NCBI RefSeq assembly: GCF_026341515.1
Contig: NZ_JAPEOK010000001.1
Location: forward strand, 4,216,001 to 4,280,000
Direction: 5' to 3'
From: Streptomyces sp. NBC_00878
Lineage (GTDB): Bacteria > Actinomycetota > Actinomycetes > Streptomycetales > Streptomycetaceae
DNA length: 64,000 nucleotides
The translations under genes and the position numbers were made by a program. The notes under the pieces are model-generated. The model ran no database searches and had not been told where the DNA came from. It was given only the letters and a program-made list of their open reading frames with translations. Shown in pieces: positions 44,801 through 51,800 of the stretch. How positions within the stretch are numbered: the first letter of the stretch is position 1; every line of letters starts with the position of its first letter.

Positions 44801-45454
44801 GACCTTGAAGTAACGGATCTCCTCGACGTCGTCGCCCCAGAACTCCACGCGCAGCGGGTGCTCCTCGGTGGGCGGGAAGACGTCCAGGATCCCGCCGCGT
44901 ACGGCGAACTCGCCGCGCTTCTCGACCAGCTCGACCCGTGCGTACGCCGCTGCCGACAGGGCCGCCACGATGTCACCGAGGTCGGCGGTCTGGCCGGTCC
45001 GCAGGGCCACCGGCTCCAGGTCACCCAGGCCCTTGACCTGCGGCTGGAGCACCGACCTGATGGGGGCGACCACGACGGAGACCGGGCCGGTCTCCGGGTC
45101 GTCGGGGCGCGGGTGCGCGAGTCTGCGCAGGACGGCGAGCCTGCGCCCGACGGTGTCGCTGCGCGGGGACAGGCGTTCGTGCGGCAGCGTCTCCCAGGAC
45201 GGGTACTCCACGACCCCGTCGGACGGCAGCAGCGAGCGCAGTGCCGCCGCCAGGTCCTCGGCCTCGCGGCCCGTGGCCGTCACGGCCAGCACCGTGCGGC
45301 CCGTCTCCCTGGCCAGCGCCGCCACCGCGAACGGGCGGACCGCGGGCGGCCCCACCAGGTCGACGTGCATGCGGTTGCCGTCGCCGGCGGCCCTCACCGC
45401 TTCGGTGAGTGCGGCGTCCTTGACGACGGCGTCGAGCAGACCGTGCAGGCTCAT
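41900..45454 (-). CDS. mfd: Transcription-repair coupling factor
   Basis: 1184 aa, ATG at 45454. It removes RNA polymerase stalled at DNA lesions and recruits UvrA. N-terminal UvrB-like region (1-350), RNA polymerase interaction domain (IVHEQHGVGRYIEM, about 495-580), SF2 translocase with Walker A GDVGYGKTE, DEEQ box, SATPIPRT and QLRGRVGRGRERGYAY, then the TRCF C-terminal UvrA-regulating domain. Length and order are standard. The ribosome site is weak. Confidence 0.96.
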   Translation of the reverse strand: MSLHGLLDAVVKDAALTEAVRAAGDGNRMHVDLVGPPAVRPFAVAALARETGRTVLAVTATGREAEDLAAALRSLLPSDGVVEYPSWETLPHERLSPRSDTVGRRLAVLRRLAHPRPDDPETGPVSVVVAPIRSVLQPQVKGLGDLEPVALRTGQTADLGDIVAALSAAAYARVELVEKRGEFAVRGGILDVFPPTEEHPLRVEFWGDDVEEIRYFKVADQRSLEVAAHGLWAPPCRELLLTDDVRERAARLAEAHPELGELLGKIAEGIAVEGMESLAPVLVDDMELLIDVLPKGSMAVVCDPERVRTRATDLVATSQEFLHASWAATAGGGEAPIDVDAASLWSIADVRDRARELDMMWWSVSPFAADETFTSAADAAGDADTLKLGMHAPETYRGDTAKALADTKGWLADGWRTVFVTEAHGPAARTVEVLGGEGIAARLESDLAGLVPSVVQVACGSIDYGFIDPALKLAVLTETDISGQKAAGKDGARMPARRRKTIDPLTLETGDYIVHEQHGVGRYIEMVQRTVQGATREYLVVEYAPAKRGQPGDRLYIPTDQLEQITKYVGGEAPTLHRLGGADWTKTKARAKKAVKEIAADLIKLYSARMAAPGHAFGGDTPWQRELEDAFPYAETPDQLTTIAEVKEDMEKTVPMDRLVCGDVGYGKTEIAVRAAFKAVQDGKQVAVLVPTTLLVQQHFGTFGERYSQFPVNVRALSRFQTDTEAKATLEGLREGSVDVVIGTHRLFSAETKFKDLGLVIVDEEQRFGVEHKEQLKKLRANVDVLTMSATPIPRTLEMAVTGIREMSTITTPPEERHPVLTFVGPYEEKQIGAAIRRELLREGQVFYIHNRVESIDRATAKLREIVPEARIATAHGQMSEQSLEQVVVDFWEKKFDVLVSTTIVESGIDISNANTLIVERGDNFGLSQLHQLRGRVGRGRERGYAYFLYPPEKPLTETAHERLATIAQHTEMGAGMYVAMKDLEIRGAGNLLGGEQSGHIAGVGFDLYVRMVGEAVADYRASLEGGVVEEPALEVKIELPVDAHVPHDYAPGERLRLQAYRSIASVNSEEDVKAVREELVDRYGKLPEPVENLLLVAGLRMLARACGVGEIVLQGNNIRFAPVELRESQELRLKRLYPGTVIKPAAHQVLVPRPKTAKVGGKPLVGRELLGWTGEFLASILGS

Positions 45455-45731
45455 GAAGAGGATTCCATCCGAGGATCTGAAGAGCGGGGAGCAGGAACGG
45501 GGATCAGGAACGGGGAAGGAGGAGGCGTGTGGGGTGGCGTGGCACGGAACGAAGGAGTTGGGAGGGAGTGGGTGAGGTGGGTGGGCAACGCGAGCCGCCC
45601 GACACGTCTGACGGGCCGGGGGTGTCCAGCGTACGACGCCGGGGTCGCCCACGCCCGCGCCTGTGGACAACGCCTGTGGATACCGGGGTCCCTCGCGGAT
45701 GGCTTCCGCCATTTGGGTATCGTCGTCGGCG

Positions 45732-45788
45732 TATCGAAACCCGCATACGTCCCGACACCACCACGCCGCCTTGACCGGAGGCCTGTTG
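45732..45788 (+). promoter_or_regulatory. van cassette A: promoter box and initiation region of vanK
   Basis: TATCGAAACCCGCATACGT at 45732-45750, GGAGGC at 45777-45782, CTGTTGACT directly after. The same arrangement with the same 27-nt step occurs before vanHAX (48887) and murF (48646, minus). CATACG may act as -10 of a VanR-activated promoter. The upstream gap 45455-45731 is the mfd leader and shows only G-rich low complexity. Confidence 0.7.
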
Positions 45789-45797
45789 ACTGAAGGG

Positions 45798-45902
45798 ATG
45801 TCCTACAGCGAACCAGCCCGAACAGCGACCCAGATCCGGTGGTGCCCGGGGTGTATCAACGCCCCGTCCGCGACCGCCGAAGTGAGGATGGCGGACCAGT
45901 GA
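45798..45902 (+). CDS. Putative leader peptide of vanK, SEPA type
   Basis: 34 codons from ATG 45798 (or in frame from TTG 45786), starting MSYSEPARTA, matching the first codons of vanH and of the murF leader. Its TGA overlaps the GTG start of vanK (45899), so translation of vanK can be coupled to it. No homology known to me; it could be a non-functional copy of the vanH N-terminus used as an initiation device. Confidence 0.45.
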   Translation: MSYSEPARTATQIRWCPGCINAPSATAEVRMADQ

Positions 45903-47053
45903 GCCGAAACGCACACCACGGAGGGGCGGGTGCCGCGGGCGTGAGTCTGACCGTCAGGCCGATCAGCGCCGCCGAACACTTGGCGTTCGTGCGGGCACAG
46001 CGGTCCACCAGCTTTCTGCAGACCCCGGCATGGGCCCACGTCAAGCCCGATTGGCGCAGTGAGTCCCTCGGCTGGTACGACGGCGGGCAGCTGGTCGGTA
46101 CCGGGCTCGTCCTGCACCGCCCGGTGCCGAAGCTCGACCGCTACACGCTGGCCTATCTGCCCGAGGGCCCGGTCATCGACTGGACCGGCGAGATCAGCGC
46201 GTGGCTCGATCCGCTGGCGACGTATCTCAAGGCACACGGCGCGTTCGCGATCCGGCTCGGCCCGCCGGTGTGGACGAACACCTGGAGCGCCGCCCAGGTG
46301 AAGGAGGGCGTCGCCAACCCGGACATCAGGCGGCTCACCGACATGCCCAGCCGGGAGGAGAACTCGACAGGCCTGCGCGTGGCCAGGCAGCTCAAGGATG
46401 CCGGCTGGCTGCCGCAGAACCCGGAGGACGGCTTCGGGGTCGGACATCCGCAGTTCAAGTACGAGGTTCCGCTGGCGGGCAGGACCGAGGACGACGTACT
46501 CAAGGGCATGAACCAGCTCTGGCGCCGCAACGTCAAGAAGGCGGCCAAGGAGGGAGTCGAGGTCACGGTCGGTGACGACCTGATGGCGTTCCACGACCTC
46601 TACGTCCACACCGCCGAGCGCGACCACTTCACGCCCCGGCCGCTGCGCTACTTCGAGACCATGTTCGCGGCGCTGCGCGCCGAGGATCCCGAGCGGATCA
46701 AGCTCTACCTGGCCCGCCACGAGGGCGACCTGGTCGCCGCCACCATCATGGTCCGCGTCGGCACCCACTCGGTGTACTCCTACGGCGCCTCCTCCACCAA
46801 GAAGCGCGAGGTGCGCGGCTCCAACGCCCTCCAGTGGGCGATGATCCGCGACTCGCTGGCGGTCGGCTGCGACGTCTACGACCTGCGCGGCATCACCCCC
46901 ACCCTCGACTCCGACGACCCGCATGTCGGGCTGATCCAGTTCAAGGTGGGCACCGGCGGTCAGGCGGTGCGGTACGTCGGTGAGTGGGACCTGCCGCTGC
47001 GGCCGATGGTCTACAAGGCCTTCGACCTCTACATGAGGCGGCGCGGGCGCTGA
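45899..47053 (+). CDS. vanK: FemX-type peptidyltransferase VanK
   Basis: 384 aa from GTG 45899, which overlaps the leader stop; GTG 45941 (MSLTVRPIS) aligns better with FemX proteins and is an equal alternative. Two GNAT folds: first with YLPEGPVIDW, second with NQLWRRNVKKAAKEGVEV and ALQWAMIRDSLAVGC. FemX proteins add the first Gly of the Streptomyces cross-bridge; VanK does so on precursors ending in D-Lac and is essential once vanHAX is on. The cassette upstream and neighbours vanHAX point to VanK rather than housekeeping FemX. Confidence 0.82.
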   Translation: MSRNAHHGGAGAAGVSLTVRPISAAEHLAFVRAQRSTSFLQTPAWAHVKPDWRSESLGWYDGGQLVGTGLVLHRPVPKLDRYTLAYLPEGPVIDWTGEISAWLDPLATYLKAHGAFAIRLGPPVWTNTWSAAQVKEGVANPDIRRLTDMPSREENSTGLRVARQLKDAGWLPQNPEDGFGVGHPQFKYEVPLAGRTEDDVLKGMNQLWRRNVKKAAKEGVEVTVGDDLMAFHDLYVHTAERDHFTPRPLRYFETMFAALRAEDPERIKLYLARHEGDLVAATIMVRVGTHSVYSYGASSTKKREVRGSNALQWAMIRDSLAVGCDVYDLRGITPTLDSDDPHVGLIQFKVGTGGQAVRYVGEWDLPLRPMVYKAFDLYMRRRGR

Positions 47054-47141
47054 GCCCGGTAGCGGCCCCGAACAGCACCACGGCGTGGCGGGTCTTCCCG
47101 CGCACCCGGGCGTGACGGGTCTTGCGGCCCACCCCGCCGCA

Positions 47142-48485
47142 CTACGCGAGTGCGGCGGCGACCTCGTCGAGGCGTGACCCGCGGGAGGCCTTGACGAGCA
47201 CCACGTCGCCGGCGGCGAGGTGGCCGCGCAGCCAGTCGACGGCCGCCTCGTTGTCGGCCAGCGTCACCGCCCGCGCTCCCGCGCCGTCGGCGATCGACCG
47301 GGCGGCCTTGCCGACCGCGGCCACCACATCGGCGCGGGCGGCGGCGTACTCCCCGACGGCGCGGTGCTCGGCCTCGCTCTCGTCGCCGAGTTCGAGCATC
47401 TCGCCGAGGACGGCGATCCGGCATCCGCCCTCGATCGCCGCCAGCGCGTCCAGGGCCGCGCGGGTCGAGTCGGGGTTGGCGTTGTAGGAGTCGTTGAGCA
47501 GCGTCGCGCCGCCAGCGAGTTCGCGCAGCTCCATGCGCCACTTCGACAGCGAGACGGTGGCCAGCGCCGCCGCGGCCGCATCGAGGGGTACGCCGGCCGC
47601 CAGTCCCGCCGCCACGGCGGCCGACGCGTTGAGCGCCTGGTGGGCGCCCACGAGCGGCAGCGCGACGGGAACCGAGGCGTCGGCGGTCCCCAGCGTGAAG
47701 GACGGCCGGCCGAGCCGGTCCAGCGCCAGGTCGAGCACCCTCATGTCGGCGTGTTCCGCCCGGCCGAAGGCCAGCACCGGACCGTCGGTGAGCGAGCGCA
47801 TCGCGGCGACCCGGGGATCGTCGGCGTTGAGGACGGCGGTGCCGCCGGGCGCCAGCCCCTGTACGAGTTCACCCTTGGCCTTGGCGATGGCCTCGCGCGA
47901 CCCGAACTTGCCGAGGTGGGCCTGGCCGACGTTGAGGACGACGGCGACGTCGGGCGCGACCAGGCCGGTGAGGTGGGCGATGTCACCAATGTGGCGGGCG
48001 CCCATCTCGAGGACGAGGAACCGGGTGGCCGCGTCGGCGCGCAGCATGGTGAGCGGCACGCCGAGTTCGTTGTTGAACGAGCCGGTCGTGGCGATCGTCG
48101 GCGCGGTGCTCGACAGCACGGCGGCCAGCAGGTCCTTGGTGCTGGTCTTGCCCTGGGAACCGGTCACCCCGACAACGGTCAGCCCGTCGCGCAGCCGGGC
48201 CACGACGTGGGCACCCAGCGCCTGCAGCGCGGCCTGGGCGTCCTCGACGACGACGGTGGGCAGCGACGTGGGCCGGGAGCCGAGCACGGCCACCGCGCCG
48301 GCCCGGCCTGCCTGTTCGGCGTACTCGTGGCCGTCGACGTGTTCGCCGGCGAAGGCGACGAAGAGGCCGCCCTGTTCGGCCTGCCTGCTGTCGAGCACGG
48401 CGGGCGCGGTCACCGTCACAGCGCTGTCGCCCTCGACCGTCCCGCCGACGGCCGCGGCGATCTCGCCGAGGCTGAGCGGGATCAT
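47142..48485 (-). CDS. murF: MurF-type ligase, van-associated paralogue
   Basis: 447 aa. UDP-MurNAc-tripeptide:D-Ala-D-Ala ligase family: P-loop [15 protein letters not shown] (about 105), [12 protein letters not shown], and C-terminal [18 protein letters not shown] motif. The ATG at 48485 overlaps the stop of a 32-codon leader (ATGA). It lies outside any dcw cell-wall cluster and under a van-type cassette, so it is probably a second MurF that adds D-Ala-D-Lac. MurF genes are known in some glycopeptide-resistance clusters. Convergent with vanK. Confidence 0.88.
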   Translation of the reverse strand: MIPLSLGEIAAAVGGTVEGDSAVTVTAPAVLDSRQAEQGGLFVAFAGEHVDGHEYAEQAGRAGAVAVLGSRPTSLPTVVVEDAQAALQALGAHVVARLRDGLTVVGVTGSQGKTSTKDLLAAVLSSTAPTIATTGSFNNELGVPLTMLRADAATRFLVLEMGARHIGDIAHLTGLVAPDVAVVLNVGQAHLGKFGSREAIAKAKGELVQGLAPGGTAVLNADDPRVAAMRSLTDGPVLAFGRAEHADMRVLDLALDRLGRPSFTLGTADASVPVALPLVGAHQALNASAAVAAGLAAGVPLDAAAAALATVSLSKWRMELRELAGGATLLNDSYNANPDSTRAALDALAAIEGGCRIAVLGEMLELGDESEAEHRAVGEYAAARADVVAAVGKAARSIADGAGARAVTLADNEAAVDWLRGHLAAGDVVLVKASRGSRLDEVAAALA

Positions 48486-48580
48486 GCGCAGACGGCGCGA
48501 AGGCCGGCGAGCGGGAGCAGGTTGACGAGGCAGCGGTCGACGGAACAGCGGTCGTCGGAGGCTGGTTCGCTGTGGGTCAT
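48482..48580 (-). CDS. Putative leader peptide of murF, SEPA type
   Basis: 32 codons from ATG 48580: [12 protein letters not shown] and onward, ending AVCA at a TGA that overlaps the murF ATG. The first seven residues equal those of vanH. In-frame TTG at 48592 sits four bases after GGAGG and may be the actual start. Confidence 0.45.
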   Translation of the reverse strand: MTHSEPASDDRCSVDRCLVNLLPLAGLRAVCA

Positions 48581-48589
48581 ACGTGCAGT

Positions 48590-48646
48590 CAACATGCCTC
48601 CAGGCAATTCGGCGTGCTGTTGCGAGCACGTATGTGCTTTTCGATA
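48590..48646 (-). promoter_or_regulatory. van cassette C: promoter box and initiation region of murF
   Basis: On the minus strand TATCGAAAAGCACATACGT (48646-48628), GGAGGC starting at 48601, then ATGTTGACT. Spacing is identical to cassettes A and B. The space to cassette B (48647-48886) holds no supported gene. Confidence 0.7.
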
Positions 48647-48886
48647 CACAACGGCATGCTACCGATCGGTCGCATCGAGAGCGTGCATGGCGCCGTGCAC
48701 GCCGGGATCCTCGCGCGTCCTCGCCGGGACTTTCACACGTCTTCGACCTGCGGTCGGTCCGTGTCCGGTTGACAAGACCCCTGTCGCCCGGGTCAAATCC
48801 TCTTCGGCGCGGCCGCCAAGCCCTCGGACTTCGATGATCAACATGCGCATGGTTCCAGTGTTACCGTTCAGTAACGACTTGTAACA

Positions 48887-48943
48887 TATCGAAATGCGCA
48901 TACGTGGGGACAACACCGCGCCACCTTGACTGGAGGCATGTTG
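48887..48943 (+). promoter_or_regulatory. van cassette B: promoter box and initiation region of vanHAX
   Basis: TATCGAAATGCGCATACGT (48887-48905), GGAGGC (48932-48937), ATGTTGACT (48938). Just upstream, GTTAC and two GTAAC words at 48860-48885 (the latter about 10 bp apart) could be an OmpR/VanR-type binding site, but they are not obvious in the other two cassettes. Confidence 0.72.
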
Positions 48944-48952
48944 ACTTCGCGC

Positions 48953-49993
48953 ATGACCCACAGCGAACCGGCCCGCGCAGCGGCCCGCCGCACGGGATCG
49001 CCGACGACCACGCCCTCCTCGGGCGCCCCGGCAACCGGAATCACCATTTATGGGTGCGGACAGGACGAGGCCGCTTTGTTCCGGGAGATGGCACCCCGCT
49101 TCGGCGTCATACCGACCATCACGGAGGAGACGGTCTCCGAAGCCAATATTGAACTGGCGTTCGGAAACCGGTGCATCAGCGTAAGCCACAAAGTGCGGAT
49201 TGCTAATTCTGCCCTTCTTGCGTTCAGCCAGGCAGGTGTAGCGTACATCTCCACGAGGAGTATCGGCTACAATCACATCGACGTGGAATACGCAGAAAGC
49301 GTCGGAATTTCCGTCGGGAACGTCGCCTATTCGCCGGACAGTGTTGCCGACTACACACTGATGCTGATGCTGATGGCAGTACGGAATGCGAAATCCACTG
49401 TCCGTCGCACGGATGCGCATGATTACCGGCTGCACGATGTGCGCGGGAAAGAGCTGCGCGACCTGACCGTCGGAGTGGTCGGCACGGGACGCATCGGTAC
49501 GGCAGTCGTGGACAGGCTGCGGGGTTTCGGCTGTCGAATACTGGCCCACGACAACAGCCCCAAGGTCGACGTTGAATACGTTCCTCTCGATGAGTTGCTG
49601 CAACTGAGCGACATCGTCTCGCTCCACGCACCCCTCAACGAGGACACGTACCATCTTCTCAATCATCAACGCATCGAGAAGATGAGGCAGGGCGCGTACG
49701 TCATCAATACCGGACGCGGCCCGCTGATCGACACCGAGGCCCTTGTTCCGGCGTTGGAAGAAGGCAGGCTGGGCGGTGCGGCGCTGGATGTCCTCGAAGG
49801 CGAGGAAGGGATATTCTACGCCGACCTCAGAAACAAGCCCATCGAAAGCAAACTGCTGCTGCGGCTGCAGAAGCTGCCGAATGTGCTCATCAGCCCGCAC
49901 ACTGCCTACTACACCGACCACGCGCTGAGCGACACGGTCGAGAACTCCATCACGAACTGCCTGAAATTCGAAAGCAGGAATCAGCATGGCTAA
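48953..49993 (+). CDS. vanH: D-lactate dehydrogenase VanH
   Basis: 346 aa from ATG 48953; in-frame ATG 48938 and TTG 48941 are alternatives. It reduces pyruvate to D-lactate for VanA. The D-2-hydroxyacid dehydrogenase fold shows GVVGTGRIGTAV (NAD site), NTGRGPLID (Arg) and ISPHTAYYTD (catalytic His). The first 29 residues (MTHSEPARAAARRTG onward) precede the enzyme proper (TGITIYGCGQDEA) and correspond to the leader peptides of vanK and murF, here fused in frame. Codon use is less GC-biased than in neighbours (AAT, ATT, GAA common), a sign of transfer. Overlaps vanA by 8 bp. Confidence 0.95.
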   Translation: MTHSEPARAAARRTGSPTTTPSSGAPATGITIYGCGQDEAALFREMAPRFGVIPTITEETVSEANIELAFGNRCISVSHKVRIANSALLAFSQAGVAYISTRSIGYNHIDVEYAESVGISVGNVAYSPDSVADYTLMLMLMAVRNAKSTVRRTDAHDYRLHDVRGKELRDLTVGVVGTGRIGTAVVDRLRGFGCRILAHDNSPKVDVEYVPLDELLQLSDIVSLHAPLNEDTYHLLNHQRIEKMRQGAYVINTGRGPLIDTEALVPALEEGRLGGAALDVLEGEEGIFYADLRNKPIESKLLLRLQKLPNVLISPHTAYYTDHALSDTVENSITNCLKFESRNQHG

Positions 49994-51026
49994 GCTGAAA
50001 ATCGGCGTAATATTCGGAGGCTGTTCAGAAGAACACCCCATCTCCATCAAGTCGGCGCGAGAAGTCGCACAAAACATCGATGTCGAGAAGTACGAACCGT
50101 TCTACATCGGGATCACGCAGAGCGGCGACTGGAAGCTCTGTGACGGCCCCGACCCGAATTGGGAGAACGGCGAGTGCCGTCCGGTTGTGCTGTCACCGGA
50201 CAGGAGCGTGCACGGACTGATCATCCTGGAGGAGGGGAAGTACGAGACGATCCGTCTGGACGTCGTATTGCCCGTTCTGCACGGCAAGTTCGGTGAGGAC
50301 GGCGCGATGCAGGGGCTGCTGGAGCTCTCCGGCATCCCCTACGTGGGCTGCGACGTTCAGAGCTCCGCCCTGTGCATGGACAAGTCCCTCGCCTACGTCG
50401 TCGCCAGGAGCGCGGGAATCGCCACGCCCGATTTCTGGACCGTCATGGCGGGCGAGAAGATCGACCCCGACCTGCTCACCTACCCTGTCTTCGTGAAGCC
50501 GGCCCGCTCGGGGTCGTCCTTCGGCGTCAGCAAGGTGTCCAGCGAGGAGGAACTGCAGAGCGCGGTGGAGACCGCGAGGCAGTACGACTCGAAGGTGCTG
50601 ATCGAAGGGGCCGTCATCGGCAGCGAGATCGGATGCGCCATCCTGGGGAACGAGTTGGACCTGTTCGCGGGCGAGGTGGATCGAGTCGACCTCTCGCACG
50701 GGTTCTTCAGGATCCACCAGGAGGACTCGCCCGAAACCGGTTCCGAGAACTCCACATTCATCGTTCCCGCCGACATTCCGGAAGAGCTGCGATCACGCGT
50801 CCGGGAAGCGGCGAAGGACGTGTACCGCGCCTTGGGGTGCAGGGGTCTCGCACGGGTGGACATGTTCCTCAAGGAGGACGGCGAAGTCGTCCTCAACGAG
50901 GTCAACACGCTGCCCGGTCTGACCTCGTACAGCCGCTACCCGAGGATGATGGCGGCCGCGGACGTGCCGCTGTCCGAAGTGATCGACCGGACCGTTTCGC
51001 TCGCATTGGCGGGGAAAAACAGGTGA
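49986..51026 (+). CDS. vanA: D-alanine--D-lactate ligase VanA
   Basis: 346 aa ATP-grasp ligase making D-Ala-D-Lac. IGVIFGGCSEEHPISIKSA at the N-terminus, ATP loop KPARSGSSFGVSKV, metal site LNEVNTLPGLTSYSRYP. The omega loop carries FFRIHQE with His244, the residue that gives D-lactate preference, in place of the Tyr/Lys of D-Ala-D-Ala ligases; numbering equals enterococcal VanA. ATG overlaps vanH end; its TGA overlaps the vanX GTG. Confidence 0.96.
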   Translation: MAKLKIGVIFGGCSEEHPISIKSAREVAQNIDVEKYEPFYIGITQSGDWKLCDGPDPNWENGECRPVVLSPDRSVHGLIILEEGKYETIRLDVVLPVLHGKFGEDGAMQGLLELSGIPYVGCDVQSSALCMDKSLAYVVARSAGIATPDFWTVMAGEKIDPDLLTYPVFVKPARSGSSFGVSKVSSEEELQSAVETARQYDSKVLIEGAVIGSEIGCAILGNELDLFAGEVDRVDLSHGFFRIHQEDSPETGSENSTFIVPADIPEELRSRVREAAKDVYRALGCRGLARVDMFLKEDGEVVLNEVNTLPGLTSYSRYPRMMAAADVPLSEVIDRTVSLALAGKNR

Positions 51027-51631
51027 ATGAAGATTTCGTCTTCATGGACGAGCACATATCCGGAATACGCTGGGACGCCAAGTACGCCACGTGGGACAAC
51101 TTCACCGGCAAGCCGGTGGACGGGTACCTGGCAAATCGGATAGTCGGTACGAAGGCTTTGTGTGCGGCTCTGGAAAAGGCGCAGAAGCAGGCCGAATCCC
51201 TCGAATTCGGCCTGCTCCTCTGGGACGGCTACCGCCCGCAACGCGCCGTGGACGCCTTTCTGCGCTGGTCGCAACAGCCGGAGGACGGCCAGAAGAAGCT
51301 GCGGCACTACCCGAACATCGACAGAGGCGAGATGTTCGAAAAGGGGTACGTGGCCGCGAAGTCGGGCCACAGCCGCGGTAGCACCGTTGACCTGACGCTG
51401 TATCACCTGAACACCGGTGAACTTGCCCCCATGGGCGGTGACCATGACGTGATGGATTCGATTTCCCATCATGGAGCACAAGGGGTCACCGAAACCGAGG
51501 CGGCAAACCGTGAGCACCTGCGCTCCATCATGGGTGCCTGCGGATTCAGCGCGTACGAGTATGAGTGGTGGCATTACACGTTGAAGGGCGAGCCCTACCC
51601 GGACACCTATTTCGATTTCCCCATCGCGTAG
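51023..51631 (+). CDS. vanX: D-Ala-D-Ala dipeptidase VanX
   Basis: 202 aa, same length as enterococcal VanX. GTG 51023 overlaps the vanA stop. Zinc ligands His116, Asp123 and His184, catalytic Glu181 and Arg71 all fall at the canonical positions (SGHSRGSTVD, EWWHY). It hydrolyses D-Ala-D-Ala but not D-Ala-D-Lac, so vancomycin target precursors are removed. Last gene of vanHAX before a strong terminator. Confidence 0.96.
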   Translation: MNEDFVFMDEHISGIRWDAKYATWDNFTGKPVDGYLANRIVGTKALCAALEKAQKQAESLEFGLLLWDGYRPQRAVDAFLRWSQQPEDGQKKLRHYPNIDRGEMFEKGYVAAKSGHSRGSTVDLTLYHLNTGELAPMGGDHDVMDSISHHGAQGVTETEAANREHLRSIMGACGFSAYEYEWWHYTLKGEPYPDTYFDFPIA

Positions 51632-51690
51632 TTGTCCCGTGGTTGGCTCGTGGTTGTCTCGTGCCTGAGGGCTCCGCCCCCGCGCACGCC

Positions 51691-51740
51691 AGAGCCCGGC
51701 ACCGCCAAGTCCGAAGACTTGCCGGTGCCGGGCTCTTTTT
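51691..51740 (+). terminator. Rho-independent terminator of vanHAX
   Basis: AGAGCCCGGCACCG stem, extended through AAGTC/GACTT to a CGAA loop (one mismatch), ending in TTTTT at 51736-51740. Confidence 0.92.
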
Positions 51741-51800
51741 CCCCCGTGACCCCCGTACACGGTGGCTCTGAGGCGGCGATGGCGGCTGCCGCCGCGGTGG

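Noticed and set aside
41762..45793. Very long open frame (about 1340 codons) opposite mfd
   Set aside because: Mfd on the other strand has complete family motifs; the opposite frame is a GC-rich shadow of Arg/Leu/Val repeats with no domain.
45941..47053. Housekeeping femX instead of vanK
   Set aside because: Possible on sequence alone, but the van cassette and neighbours favour VanK; kept as alternative in the entry.
48659..48850. Minus-strand frame beginning [13 protein letters not shown] as a vanR remnant
   Set aside because: Only the first few residues recall a response regulator; no Asp phospho-site or further similarity.
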